Below are positions 23,078 through 35,195 of a stretch of DNA of 64,000 nt, piece after piece. Below the pieces are notes generated by a model. That model was not told the DNA's origin and searched no databases. It was given only the letters and a program-made list of their open reading frames with translations. Location of the stretch: the NCBI GenBank assembly GCA_963575645.1, contig OY754467.1, forward strand, positions 434,001 through 498,000, given 5' to 3'. Origin of the DNA: Xanthostigma xanthostigma (lineage: Eukaryota; Arthropoda; Insecta; Raphidioptera; Raphidiidae). The translations under genes and the position numbers were made by a program. The stretch's first letter is position 1, and each line of letters starts with the position of its first letter.

Positions 23078-23473
23078 CCTCAAACATTACAGCGGGCATA
23101 GACTATGAATTTCGGTTTAGTGCAATATATTATTTTTTCCTTTGATCTCATTCAGTTGGCAACGCTGAAGTTTTATGTGGAACAGTCGACGGTCGATCAC
23201 GAAAGCGCGGCCCGTAAAGATATGGTTGTTGCACGTGAGCCTTGAAATCGTACAAATATCGACTCATAGACGCGCATACTGCATTGGTAATTTATGGATC
23301 GCTCAGGTAAAGTCGCTGACTTGGCCTGAACTGTGTGTACAGTTGTCGGCCGTCTATAATCTGCTACACCTCTCTCTAAACGGCTTATTGCTTGCTGCGT
23401 CGTTTCGTTTGTTCGTGATTAGAAAGTGAAAAATGGAAATCTTTGGGAACAATTTAGGAAACAGGAAAAGCGG
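23078..23473. other. Unassigned intronic stretch
   Basis: Apparently single-copy sequence. The 84-residue open frame at 23175 has no recognisable domain or splice support. Confidence 0.3.
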
Positions 23474-24368
23474 TACAGCTGTAACAAACCGTATGTATTC
23501 GTTACTGAGTAACGGGTACATCGTCTGACTCGAAGTACCGAATCGTTACTTACAAATTCATTTCGTTACTCGCACCTGTCGTATCCATAACCGCGTCAGT
23601 TCGACTCGTTTGATACGGTTATACGATATACGGTATAGGACGGGGGAATGGCGTTCACTTAAGGAAAACATGGTGTATTTTTTAAATTATTTATTATAAA
23701 TCAAAATTAAGATAAGTAACAAAGTCTTTAATTATCGAGTAATCAACAATTTAACAACAAAAGCATATATCTTTCACCTACTAGTAGTAGGAAAACATTA
23801 TTAAAAAAACATGTTTGAGCGGCATTGCCCCTGACTTTGGGTAATGCTGCTTTGATCATAGTTGTTTTTGATATTGTTGCGCTCAGCAAATTTATAAACA
23901 AGTTTACGCAAATCTGCAGCACTGAGTCCATAGTATAGCGAGCCCAGCAACTTAACTTGTTCAGCACCTAATTAAAAATTAGATCAGCGCGGCCGCAAAC
24001 AAAGAAACGCTCTTCACGGTCGCATGACGCGAGCTGACTGTCCGTTTGCATCGCTGTCTATTAGAGACCCCCTCCCCTCGCGCTTCACGCGACGTGACGT
24101 GTTGCTACGTTCCTTTTTGACAGAGTTACAGAGGTGAGCGCCATTACCCAGTGAGCGCCATTCCCCCTCCCTCCCCTACCTACGAACAACGCGCCTCGAT
24201 GGGATGGTACATGCTTGATGCCAAAGAACACTTCTTAATGCTGTTAGTACACGATTGTATGTCGTATGAAAAGTAACGAGTAAGGTAACGATACGAAAGT
24301 AACGGGTACTGGTTCTTTAAGTAACGAATACATACGGGTACACAATTTCTCGCTACTTTTACAGCTCT
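23474..24368. mobile_element. Family I copy 1 (hAT-like), longer form
   Basis: The ends TACAGCTGTAAC and TTTTACAGCTCTG, with internal AACGGGTAC motifs, match the complete copy at 60559. About 520 extra bases in the middle include a minus-strand relic that looks like a hAT transposase tail. A clear target duplication is not visible, so the ends have probably mutated. Confidence 0.65.
23983..24050 (-). pseudogene. Possible hAT transposase C-terminal fragment
   Basis: On the minus strand the frame reads QLASCDREERFF followed by VCGRADLIFN and a stop. hAT transposases end in a dimerisation region with an S-E-R-x-F-S-x-x-G pattern, which EERFFVCG resembles. The frame is bounded by stops on both sides, so it is a relic. 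The 74-residue frame downstream at 23743-23967 is not clearly part of it. Confidence 0.4.
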
Positions 24369-25302
24369 GCATAGCTTTGAATAAAGAAATCCTTCCTGGA
24401 GGGGAACATCAGACGAAGACAGTTCTTGGTTTTGAAGGGACGATGCTTCATTCTTCGATTGTCAATCCAAAGATTTTAATAAGTGACCCGATTATGTTCT
24501 TTTGCAGAACTTTTACAACCGGGCTTAAAATAACTGCGTCAAAGAAAGGTAAACGCACCTTTTGTTTTCATATTACAGTCGCGCTGTTATATTTTTACAC
24601 CGACCTCAAAAATACAATTAGATCGCTTTCCTTTTGACGATTTCACAGTTTGATCGACACGCCGTTGAGCTCGCTTTCAATTGTTTGATCTCGGAAATCG
24701 CGTCGTTCCGCGGATTCATGTAAATTAAAAATTGTGTACTACGTTCGATAATTAAATCCGTTTGTCACGGCGTTCGCGATGCTCGTGGGGTTGGAAGGTA
24801 TCTACCCCGTACCGGAACGTGCATATCCCCGGATTAATTAGATGCATGCTTTGATTGGATTTGATCTGCGTTCTGTTTGCGTGGCTTTCAAACGGAAAGC
24901 ACACCTTTCGTTTTTAAATTAACATCGGAACGTCGTGCCAACCTTTACCTTGCGCCTTGATTGCACTTAGCAACAACAGTTGAACGTTGCGAAACAAACG
25001 AAACACGCTAGGTAATACGAACGCTGTCTAGATACTTACATGTTTAGTTAATCGACAATATTTACTGTTGCAGGTCAGTCGTCGACAATGAACTTTACTT
25101 CTATTATTATTGCGTGTCGATAGTCGATTGTTTCAGATACTATTTCCAGACGCCATTACAATAAACATTAGCTACCGTTTAGTTCGCACATTATGCAGGC
25201 GTGCCAATCGCGTTAATTAAAACAATTCACGAACGGTTTTTGAACCTGTTATCGCTCACAACACCTCTATACACATGGATTTCTCGAAGAAACACCTATT
25301 TT
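24369..25302. other. Unassigned intronic stretch
   Basis: Mostly single-copy sequence with moderate CpG between 24650 and 24960. No exon with splice sites in the right phase was recognised. Confidence 0.3.
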
Positions 25303-25924
25303 AATCTATACTTTTATACTAATTTACTAATATATAAAGCTGAAGAGTTTGTTTGTTTGTTTGTTTGAACGCGCTAATCTCAGGAACTACTGGTTCAAAT
25401 TGAAAAAATTTTTTGTTGTTGGATATAGGTTGACTATAGGCTATATAAAATCAGGCTACGACCATTAGGAGCGGAGCATTAATGAAAAATGTTGCAAAAT
25501 GTATCTCAAAAATAAGCTTCTATTCAGGTGAAATGCACCAACTAAATATACTCATATTAGCGTTGTCAGAATACAAGCTCAATCGGTAGAGCACACGACT
25601 GTCAATATCAGGGTCGTGGGTTCGAGCCCTACGTTGGGCGAATACTTATATTTTTATTTTTTTTTATTTTCTAAATTGCTTTCTTCTAAGGCTTACATTT
25701 AAATTTATTTTAATTTTATTTAATTAATTAAAAAAAAAATATTAGTTAAAAAAAGTATAAATACTGCTTTTTATCGACAAAAACTTTTGAACGGTAACTC
25801 CGATCATCATGAAATTTGGACACAACATTCATCTCGGTAAACTAAGATGAATGTGTATGTACTCATGTTCCTCCCTTCCCCATTCGTTCTTTTACACCCG
25901 GGTGAAACCGGGCGGGACCGCTAG
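25303..25924 (+). mobile_element. Family B copy 2 (Helitron-like, long form)
   Basis: It begins TCTATAC after A and ends with the hairpin CCCGGGTGAAACCGGG and CTAG before T. A tRNA-like segment lies at about 25572-25640. The start carries a small extra AT insertion. Confidence 0.8.
25572..25640 (+). pseudogene. tRNA-Lys-like relic inside family B
   Basis: It has AGCTCAATCGGTAGAGC (A-box region) and GGTTCGAGCCC (B-box), and its acceptor strand ends GTTGGGCG. The anticodon arm is altered (ACTGTCAATA) and the 5' acceptor half is missing. Confidence 0.6.
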
Positions 25925-26311
25925 TAAATAATAATAATAATAACAACAATAATAATAGTGCTTAGGGCTACGAACATTTCCCTGGAGCGATAGCAATGTT
26001 GAAATAATTGACATGAAGATTTTTGCAAAAGTTCAACACATGCAATTTTTGGCACAGTTGGTATTTATTTATTTTTAAGTTTTTTGGATACTTTTCAAAT
26101 GTTTGAATCTTGAACTTAGAATTATATCAGTGGCGGTTCGTGTCAGACGAAAAGGAGCTTAATAGTCAAATTATATTTCAGTATCTTTAGCTAATTTATT
26201 CTGATAATATGCTGTAATTTTTCTTGTAATTTAGGAAAAAATAAAAAAGTGAGGTTATGAGCCATTTTAAGTCATGTCGTCACGAACTAATTTATACGCT
26301 TCTGCGTTTAA
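25925..26311. other. No recognised feature
   Basis: It starts with an (ATA/ATAAC)n-like run at about 25927-25958, then AT-rich single-copy sequence. Confidence 0.3.
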
Positions 26312-26772
26312 GGAGGTTGATCCGTTACAGTCCCATTCAAAAGTAAGTCGAATTCTAAATGGGAACTTTTCCATAATAAATTTTTACAAAAGGTTGTAAG
26401 TCGATGATACCAATAATATTATTGCCATAAAAGCATAAATAAATACTTTTTTTTAATATTAATTAATTATTTCTAAGTTTTAAATTTTTTGTACAAAGTT
26501 AGGTTAAAAAAAATAAATTTATGTAAATATCTGTATTTTACATATTTTTTTACAGTAAATAATTAAAAAAAGAAATTAGAAGTAATAAAAATTAAAATTA
26601 TAGGTTGACATATTTTCCATAAGACTACATGTAAAAGTTTTTTTTAATTTTTAACTTTATAAATCTCCTAATGATTTTGGATTTTTTACAGAAAATTTTG
26701 TCATAAAAAAATCTATTAAAAAAACTTTATTTCAGATTTTTTTCATTATCTTCGTAAAACGGCTCAACCTCC
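26312..26772. mobile_element. Short TTAA-flanked inverted-repeat element
   Basis: GGAGGTTGA and its complement TCAACCTCC abut TTAA on both sides. The interior is very AT-rich with no coding region. A piggyBac-type or Kolobok-type short element is likely from the TTAA target. Confidence 0.6.
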
Positions 26773-27597
26773 TTAAGCGATATAAAAATAAAATAGCACA
26801 TTAGACTTTCCTGGTATTTTCGTTCTTTAGAGCGTAATTTTCATAAAATGTAATAGCCTAACCTAACATGCTTCACGTAGGTAGGTCTGGCGGACATGAC
26901 GTCAATCTGTCAGTTTGTTTGTTCCTGACAACTGACCGACGACGTTTTTTTCTGTTCTGTTGATATTAAACACCTGCCAATATTATTTCTCTCTTTCAAA
27001 TTTAATTTTAGATCAGACAGATCAGACTTGGCTTTGCATGTGTGCTGTTGATGATGTTCGAATGTTTTCAAAAGACAAGACGGCATCGCAAACCGAAAAT
27101 AACTGTTCTTATTCATTCATGCAAAAATCATCTGTCATGATTTCGTGTAGGTATAGCTCACGGGTATTATATTATATTATAATCGCGAAAAAAACGGTCT
27201 TTTAGAATTGCTTTATAGAAAATTGCTAAAAAATTACCGCATGATTTGATAGGCGAGCTGGCGTTCTATGCTTGTAATCGAATGCTAGCTGGTTAATGCT
27301 TCAATCAAATGTTTTATTTACTGTCAAAATGTCGACTAGAAAATTGTCTTGAAAATAATTGCATATCAGTTACAACTAGCTCTTCGTGTCCTTTACTTTT
27401 AAACCTTAATTTTGGATTTTTTCCTATATTTTCGATTTTCTATTGTAACATGCAACTTTTAACGTATTTCGAGACATTTGTTTTTGCGTGATGCTCAAAC
27501 ATTGCAACTGATGGTTTCTGTATTGCAAGCCCCCAGTTCTGGTTCTAGCCCGAGTGGCAAAAGTATCAATAGGATTTTTTGATATTTTATTAATTTA
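26773..27597. other. No recognised feature
   Basis: Single-copy intronic sequence. Three short open frames here overlap each other on opposite strands and show no domain. Confidence 0.3.
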
Positions 27598-28177
27598 CTA
27601 GCGGTCCCGCCCGGTTTCACCCGGGTGCAAAAGAACGAATCGGGAAGTAAGGGACATGAGTACGCACATTCATCTTAGTTTACCGAGATGAATGTTGTGT
27701 CCAAACTTTATAATGATCGGAGTTACCGTTCAAAAGTTTTTGTCGTTAAAAAGCAGTATTTATATACTTTTTTTTAAGTAATAAAATTTCTTTCAAGACA
27801 GATAATAAATATTTAATTTTGATTAGTCGTAATAAAATTTTTAAAAATTGAAATGTAAGCCTTAGAAGAAAGCAATGTAGAAAATAAAAAAAATAAAAAT
27901 ATATATTTTTTGGGACTTGTCTATGCAATCGAATGGTTTTTAACTACACTATAAGTTGTGTTTTGGCGACATCAGACGGAATTTCTTGAAAGTTATTAGT
28001 TCAAACTTTTCTGCGCTTTGGTCGTTTAACATAGACATGCCCTAAATGAATCAAGTTTTCACTTCTGCCGGCACTCCCGGAGTGCAACCCGTCATTTTTC
28101 AATTCGAACCAGTAGTTTTTGAGATTAGCGTGTTCAAACAAACAAACAAACTCTTCAGCTTTATATATTAGTATAGA
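27598..28177 (-). mobile_element. Family B copy 3 with a family D fragment
   Basis: CTAG and the CCCGGTTTCACCCGGG hairpin are at the left, and TATAGA (complement of TCTATA) at the right, so the element reads on the minus strand. The tRNA-like segment is replaced by other sequence, including a family D end at about 28050-28090. Confidence 0.75.
28050..28090 (+). repeat. Family D fragment (copy 2)
   Basis: AAGTTTTCACTTC is followed by the GCACTCCCGGAGTGC palindrome, the 3' end of family D. Its 5' end is missing. Confidence 0.7.
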
Positions 28178-28696
28178 TTTTAACAATAATCAATTGAAAA
28201 TGTAAAATGATAAACGAATCCTAAATAGCCCTAGGCCTCACACGTTGCGCTCGGAACGTTCTGAGATTAAACATCCGGTTGCCGCTGTGTGTAATGTGAC
28301 AGCTTGTTATATAAAAGACGTTTATTGCTTCGTGGATAGATATGTTAATTAATTTATTTTTTTTAACGGATGAACTGATTGCGGCGTGGGACTGCGCTAA
28401 TAGCTCCCGCAGCATGATTTTTCCATTTGCACCCACCGCTACAAAAACACGAAGTTCGTATTTATGTATATTTTGAAATCTCGTCGAGTGGGATCTGTTA
28501 ATGATAACAGTTTTGTAATTCATTTTTAAATGCATTGCGAGTAGGTAGCAGGTTGTTACTCTTTCAAGATTATTTTTTGTACAGGCGAACCTAGTATTTT
28601 CGAACTTCCAACCAACGAATACAAAATCCTGCGACTCTGTACTTTTTACAAAATAAAAAAAAATGTTCACATTATGTTCGTAAGTTGAAATTCGCA
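28178..28696. other. No recognised gene or repeat
   Basis: The 199-codon minus-strand frame at 28221-28820 covers this stretch but starts inside family C. It is treated as chance. Confidence 0.4.
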
Positions 28697-29290
28697 TCAT
28701 ATATATTAATACGCTAAGGTTAAAGATGTTTGCCTCCCTTTTTAGAAAAAACCTCACAATTTGTCCACATAAATTATATATCATTTTACAGATAATTGCT
28801 TGCTCTACTGACATCGACAACTAAAAAATTTATTTTTGCTATTGTTTTTGTAAATTAATTAAAATACAGCAACGCTGAACAACGTCTGCCATCTGACGGC
28901 TTTAATTTTGAAACAACGTCAACACTTCGATCTGTCATCTGACCTTCATATTGTAATACAACAGACACAATACTGCATACTGCCATCTAACGGCTTTAAT
29001 TTTGAAACAGCGAGCAACGCTGAACAACGTCACAGCAATGCTGCATGATGCCATCTGACGGCTTAGCTCAACGGTTTTCTACTTGCGCCTCTATATGACA
29101 ATTTTAGTAAAATATTTCTTCGATCTGTCATCTGAGCTTCATATTCTAATACAACAAAAAGAAGTACGTTATAAGCAGTGTGCAAAATTAGAAACGAATT
29201 GAATACCTGCAATCATATTTAAAAAATAATTTTGTAAAGTGATAATTATTATACTTATTTAGTGCGAATAATTCGCACAGGTCACACTAG
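28697..29290 (+). mobile_element. Family C copy 2 (Helitron-like, long form)
   Basis: It starts TCATATATATTAATACGC after A and ends GTGCGAATAATTCGCAC...CTAG before T. Internal repeated motifs GCCATCTGACGGC are characteristic of the family. Confidence 0.85.
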
Positions 29291-29909
29291 TTGTAATTTA
29301 TTTTAATAATAATATTATTATTTTAATACATAGTATTATTATTTAATAATAATAAATATTTAATTTAAGGCTTGACAACTTATTGTTAAAAATCAAACGT
29401 GTCCTCAAAACTAACTACGATTAGGCGCTAATGACGTTAGTTGTCGAGCGGCTATATTCTACAGTAACTATAACAAAAAACAGGTAGAAAGGTTATAGTG
29501 CATGATAAAGTATATTTATGTCACATGCAGGCCAGGTAAGGATTAGTACAGTGAAACCTCTCAAAGTCGGTCAACTATTCCGGGTAATTGTCCGCTGCAG
29601 AATGCAAAACATGTAAATTAACATACTTATTATATAAACACACTCGATGACTGACGGCTCCGTGTCTACTTCCTGATTTTAAATTATGCCGTTCTATATT
29701 TAAAAATCGCATTTTCAAGTCGAAAAAATAATTACGTCGAAATATATGCAGTAATTGATTATTTTTGGTTTTGAATATTAAAAAAATAATTTGTATGCTG
29801 CAGAAATAGAATTATCCACGCAACTGTACTTAAATAAGTAATAGCCGTGGTCGATAATTATATCGGAATGTTATTTCAACTATTTTTAGGTTAGACCTGA
29901 GGTTATATT
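29291..29909. other. Unassigned stretch with a possible mariner end
   Basis: It opens with an AT-only near-palindrome at about 29300-29355. TACAGTGAAACCTCTCAAAG at about 29548 resembles a single Tc1/mariner terminus with no partner. Confidence 0.3.
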
Positions 29910-30674
29910 AAAAAAAATTTGAAAAGAAGTTTGACCCTGCAGGCCATCCCTGTAACTTCCCGCTATTTTCGAGTTCAAAACGCTCAAAAATATATAAAAT
30001 ATAGCAAGAAGTTTATTTTTTGCTCTTCGAGCTCAAAAAAAGAAAAAACACTTTGTTACGAAATTTTCGTTTACGATATCTCATGAACAAATGAACCGAT
30101 TTTGATGCGATTTGCGGCAGTCGACGCAATTTTTTAACCTAAAAAAGTAATTTATTACAGAAAAAATCGATCTCATAGGAATTTTACGAGTAATTTAAAA
30201 AAAACACTTTTTTACAAATTTTTCGTTCTCGATATCTCGTGAACAAATGAGCCGATTTTGATGCGGTTTGCGGCGATCGACGCAGTTTTTTTAGCCTAAG
30301 AAAGTAATTTATTACAAAAAAATCGATCTGATGACAATTTTAAGAGTCATTTAAAAAAAACATTTTTTTACGATTTTTTCGTTCACGGTATCTCGTGAAC
30401 AAATGAACCGATTTTGATGCGGTTTGCGGAAATCGACGCAGTTTGTTAAGGATAAGAGCTGATTAGATTTTGGAAATAATCGGTTAAGTTGTTTAGAAAA
30501 TTTTTTACAAAAACAAATTTTTAAAAATTTTTGAAACTTGTTTTTTTAAGATTTCTCAAAATTTTTTGGGCCGAATCGTTTCAAATTTTCAGGAAGTCTA
30601 AGTTCACCAAGATCACGTCAGATGCCGCAAACCGCGTTTCAGTCGGACACTGCGTTCAAAAGATATAAAAGGTT

Positions 30675-30708
<34 letters not shown>

Positions 30709-30867
30709 TACAGCCCTACGGACATCATCGCTAAAGTAGTTTCAATAGCTTCCTAGGACCTCAAAACGGCGAGATCTGGCGAAAACTCGATTTTCGAAAA
30801 TCGGGGTGAAACCAATAACTTCCCGATTTTTGAATAAAAATTTTTTTTTTTTTATAGCGGGAAGTTA
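29910..30867. mobile_element. Family H copy 2
   Basis: It is collinear with 17207-18172. TAACTTCCCGCT near 29952 and AGCGGGAAGTTA at the right end form a 12-base inverted repeat. The three 160-base units start near 30058, 30218 and 30376, and a (CA)n tract lies near 30685-30708. Confidence 0.75.
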
Positions 30868-31559
30868 AAAAAAGCATTGTCAAATATAAGTATCTTCGAG
30901 AAGTGTGTATAAAATAGCTTATTTTTTTTCCCAAAAAAAAAATTACTATTTCTGTCCCCGAGGAGAAATGCGAAAACCCGACTCGGTTAAGTTCTGTGTG
31001 CAACGTTTCAACTCTTGAGGTCAACGGAGGTCTTTTGGAGGGCGTATAGAAAGACGGACATCTAGACACATTAAAAATTTATATTATGCTGTGTTCTCAA
31101 TAATTAAGATGCGCGTATACGAAGTCGCCTATAACATATTAAATTTGTACTCGGACGAAGCTGGATCGGGCTACTGGTTTATAATATCAAAGATTATTAG
31201 GTCTTTGTTTGTCGCTCGGAGTCACAAAGGTTCAAATTGCGAGCAATAAAAATTTGAAGTATGGCCGTCATGTTGACTAATCCGAAACAATTTCACTTTT
31301 TATGCGACTCCACCTGCGATAGTCTCATGGAGAGGAATCTCGTTAACGATTCAAGCGACTCCGCCCCAGGCGAGTGACTCATTTTATCTCGACGTCGCGA
31401 TATAAATAATAATATAAAAACACGTGCTTGGATATTATGTTGTTTTGCCTTCAGCGTCGACTTCTTGCGTTTGGTAATTCCTTATGTAATTAATACATTT
31501 TTTTTTAATTTCAAATAGAAATTCTATATCCTCTCTAGTCTTTCGGTCATTTTAATAAG
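30868..31559. other. No recognised feature
   Basis: Single-copy intronic sequence. A 102-codon minus-strand frame at 30761-31069 runs out of family H and has no domain. Confidence 0.3.
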
Positions 31560-32036
31560 TTTTATTCAACTCATGCGCGTTATTCATGTTTTATCATGCC
31601 TAAAAACCGAACCCTAAATAGCCATTTACCGACTGGTGACAATTACTTGTCATAACTCAATGAAGATTCCTACTAGCTCGGCCATTGTGGAGTAATGAAA
31701 ATAAACGTAACTATTTTCTGAGTCGTAACGAAATAGTAGGTAACAACAACTCCCTGTTGTTACCCATTGAGACTAAAATTGAGAGGCCGAATGTTTTCGA
31801 CATGGAGTTTATTCATAACCGGCTAACCTCAAACCAAAACATTGAATCGTGCTGTTTGGAGCTGTTAGTATTGACAGTTTTTTTATAAAGAAATAAATAG
31901 ATATTTACAACATCTCATTATAATTAAAGCATGAATAACGCGCAATTGTTGAATAAAATTATGGGCGCAACTTGTAGGCTAAGTCATGACCTGTCAGCGC
32001 GATGAATGACTTAGACTACTAGTTACGCCAATAACT
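31560..32036 (+). mobile_element. Family E copy 1
   Basis: It begins TTTATTCAACTCATGCGCG, whose complement recurs near 31934-31962. The right end is a stem-loop pairing GGCGCAACTTGTAG with CTACTAGTTACGCC and the adjoining TAAGTCAT with ATGACTTA. Close copies lie at 33230 and 35196. The class is not identified. Confidence 0.65.
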
Positions 32037-32595
32037 ATTACAGTATGAGTACAAAAAAAATCTAATTCAAATAACAGTCAGGGCAAACATTGTTGGATTA
32101 CGGAAAAAGCAGTATTAATTTTGTAACCTAAAATAAATCAGCTGTTCTCCAGCGGCCATGTTTATTTTCAAAGTGTAGTTACAAATGCCGGAAACGAAAC
32201 TGTGTGATAATGATCTGTAGTACTATACTCTTCGAGTGGCCTGCAGTGTTTGTTACGAGAAGAAATGCACGGCCAACTCGATCTCTACTCGGTGTGCTTG
32301 ATCGATCATGCGAAATGATTTCGATGTATGGGTGCATTCAACAACACATTTCTCTGACAGTTTACGATACCGGAAATTGAATAAATAGAAAACGTCTTGA
32401 TTCAAAACGCATGAAAAAGAATACCGACACCTCACAAGAACTTAAATAACTCCGTGTGATTCGGCTGTCTTCGTTTCTCATTGATGTTTGGAACTTTATG
32501 CCGCAAGCAATCATGATTCTAATCAGTCTTCTGAATATATAGTTCTTTCGATACTGATCTTTTTTAGTGTCATAGAAACAAAAATAAACCCCTTT
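32037..32595. other. No recognised feature
   Basis: Single-copy intronic sequence between E1 and a family D element. No coding signal was seen. Confidence 0.3.
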
Positions 32596-32853
32596 GCACT
32601 CCGGGAGTGCCGGCGGAAGTGAAAACTTGAATATTAACGTCTTACGAATTTTCGATCAAAATGGTTTGAATCATAGATTGCATTTTTATGTACGATATTT
32701 CAACGCTAGATGTCTAACGTTGTATAAAAAGTATCTGGCAATTACTATCACTTAGAGAAACTCACCCAGTTCTTACTGACCTGACGCGAGTTTAACATTT
32801 TTTACCCATTACAAAAAAAAGGTGTACAACGCCGCTAAAGAAGTTTTCACTTC
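32596..32853 (-). mobile_element. Family D copy 3 (Helentron-like)
   Basis: GCACTCCGGGAGTGC palindrome, GAAGTGAAAACTT, and AAGTTTTCACTTC at the far end. It shares ATTTCAACGCTAGATGTC with copies at 36855 and 55714. Confidence 0.75.
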
Positions 32854-33229
32854 AAAAAAAGAAAAAATTGTGCCGTTTTATTAATTGGTAAAAACTGTAA
32901 CATTTTTCGAGGGTGATTGTTAAAAGTCTGCAAAATGCATAACCAGCGCCAGCGGTTATAGCTCTTCGGTCGATTCTGTCTTTTCCCATGAAATGGCGTC
33001 TTTTTTAATAACAAGTGATTATCGCATCAGTAGAAATAGCGGTACATTTTCTATGATTGCAGCCAAGTGCAACAAACCTAACCACTAAAAATACAATCTT
33101 GTTCGTTTTCTTAGAAATCTCCTTTTGGAATAATTACGATGCGGTGAATGTTTGCGTGTCGAATAAGATAATCACTGTATATCTGTCTATTTTATTTATA
33201 CCATTGCGTTAAATAGATCTATAATAGCA

Positions 33230-33701
33230 TTTATTCAACTCATGCGCGTTATTCATGTTTTATCATGCCTAAAAACCGAACCCTAAATAGCCATTTTCCG
33301 ACTGGTGACAATTACTTGTCATAACTCAATGAAGATTCCTACTAGCTCAGCCATAGTGGAGTAATGAAAATAAACGTAACTATTTTCTGAGTCGTAACGA
33401 AATAGTAGGTAACAACAACTCCGTTGTTACCCATTGAGACTAAAATTGAGAGGCCGAATGTTTTCGACATGGAGTTTATTCATAACCGGCTAACCTCAAA
33501 CCAAAACATTTAATCGTGCTGCTTGGTGCTGTTAGTATTGACAGTTTTTTTTATAAAGAAATAAATAAATATTTACATCTCATTATAATTAAAACATGAA
33601 TAACGCGCAATTGTTGAATAAAATTATGTGCGCAACTTGTAGGCTAAGTCATGACCTGTCAGCGCGATGAATGACTTAGACTACTAGTTACGCCAATAAC
33701 T
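33230..33701 (+). mobile_element. Family E copy 2
   Basis: Nearly identical to copy 1 along its whole length, with small indels. Same orientation. Confidence 0.7.
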
Positions 33702-34174
33702 ATTCAATAGAATATCAAATTTAGTTTAAATCTATTAATAATAATTTTAGTGATAAAAAAATATTTCAGGACCGTACGTTCTCCTTTTTGTTAAGCAATA
33801 TTTCTTCCCCGTATCTATGTTGGATAGCATTTTCCGATTAACAATTATCGCGCAATTACTATTTTGGATGATATTACAATCTCTAGTTTTCGCTTCACGC
33901 TGACTTTAAAATGCAGCATCGTGCATATAGTGCTAAACGGCACACAAAGGCGAATGTACGAACTTTTCAATCAGTTTAATTTCTTTTGTGGTATCTTTTA
34001 ACGAAATAGTTTGGTCAACAAGCCGTTTACAAGTCCATTGTGTTTTATAAGCCACGCTGTGCATGATTATTGACGTCATCCGTCATGTGGCCCTCTTAGA
34101 AAAATACTAGCTGTGGCCTGAAGACAAAACAGAGTATGTCGACTTTTTAATTATAAAGGAAATTTTGTCACCAA
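33702..34174. other. No recognised feature
   Basis: Single-copy AT-rich sequence between E2 and a family B element. No gene is supported. Confidence 0.3.
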
Positions 34175-34777
34175 TCTATACTAATATATAAAGCTGAAGA
34201 GTTTGTTTGTTTGTTTGAACGCGCTAATCTCAGGAACTACTGGTTCAAATTGAAAAAAAATTTTTTTGTTGGATAGCCCATTTATCGAGGAAGGCTATAG
34301 GCTATATAAAATCAGGCTACGACCATTAGGAGCGGAGCATTAATGAAAAATGTTGCAAAATGTATCTCAAAAATAAGCTTCTATTCAGGTGAAATGCACT
34401 AACTAAATATACTCATATTAGCGTGGACAGAATAGAGCGCCGACTAGCTCAATCGGTAGAGCACACGACTGGCAATATCAGGGCGGCAAGGCCGTGGGTT
34501 CGAGCCCTACGTTGGGCGAATATAGTTTTATTTTTTTTTTCTACATTGCTTACATTTAAATTTATTTTAATTTTATTTAATTAATTAAAAAAAATAGTAG
34601 TTAAAAAAAGTATAAATACTGCTTTTAATCGACAAAAAATTTTGAACGGTAACTCCGATCATCATGAAATTTGGACACAACATTCATCTCGGTAAACTAA
34701 GATGAATGTGTGTACTCATGTTCCTCCCTTCCCCATTCGTTCTTTTACACCCGGGTGAAACCGGACGGGAGCGCTAG
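34175..34777 (+). mobile_element. Family B copy 4 (Helitron-like, long form)
   Basis: A|TCTATACTAATATATAAAG start, GTTTGTTTGTTTG, tRNA-like segment, CCCGGGTGAAACCGG hairpin and CTAG|T end. Both Helitron termini and the A/T target are intact. Confidence 0.85.
34437..34518 (+). pseudogene. tRNA-Lys-like relic, best preserved copy
   Basis: GCGCCGACTAGCTCAATCGG gives the 5' strand and A-box, and GGTTCGAGCCC is the B-box. The 3' strand is ACGTTGGGCG. The anticodon loop is altered, and an extra GGCAAG-type insertion lies in the variable region, so it cannot fold as a normal tRNA. Confidence 0.65.
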
Positions 34778-35195
34778 TGCTACATAAACGGTGTTGGTGT
34801 ACTACTTCAATAATATATTATTCGAAGATCAGACGTTTTGACAGCCATCTATTGTAACTGGCTTACTGCACTGTAACCCTTGGCAATGCACTTTTGTCAG
34901 ATTTGTTCCCCCAATTCAGACGAAACTGAACGATGACGAACGAGGATTAATTACGAGTAAATAAATTGTTTTTCGTGTCGGAACAACTGCCGTACGATAA
35001 CACCTTCTGCGTCGAGAAAAGATCAAAACGAACGCTTCATTCGCCATAGACATCCGTTACAATCTTTGTCTTCGATCAAACTTAAAAATAAAATCGTGGG
35101 GCGCATTCAGTAAGCTCAAGTTCGATGAACACAGTCGAATGCAAGATTTATTTCCAATATCCAACGAAAGTTTTTGTTAGAGTCCTGCGATTTTA
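34778..35195. other. No recognised feature
   Basis: Single-copy intronic sequence. No coding signal was seen. Confidence 0.3.

Noticed and set aside
28221-28820. 199-codon open frame on the minus strand, the longest in the window
   Set aside because: Its N-terminal 40 codons (MSMSVEQAIICKMIYN) are the family C transposon, also seen at 44844 and 63229. The rest has no domain, no splice support and AT-rich random-like composition.
34437-34518. Functional tRNA-Lys gene
   Set aside because: The anticodon loop is altered, the variable region carries an insertion, and it sits at the same place inside several Helitron-like copies.
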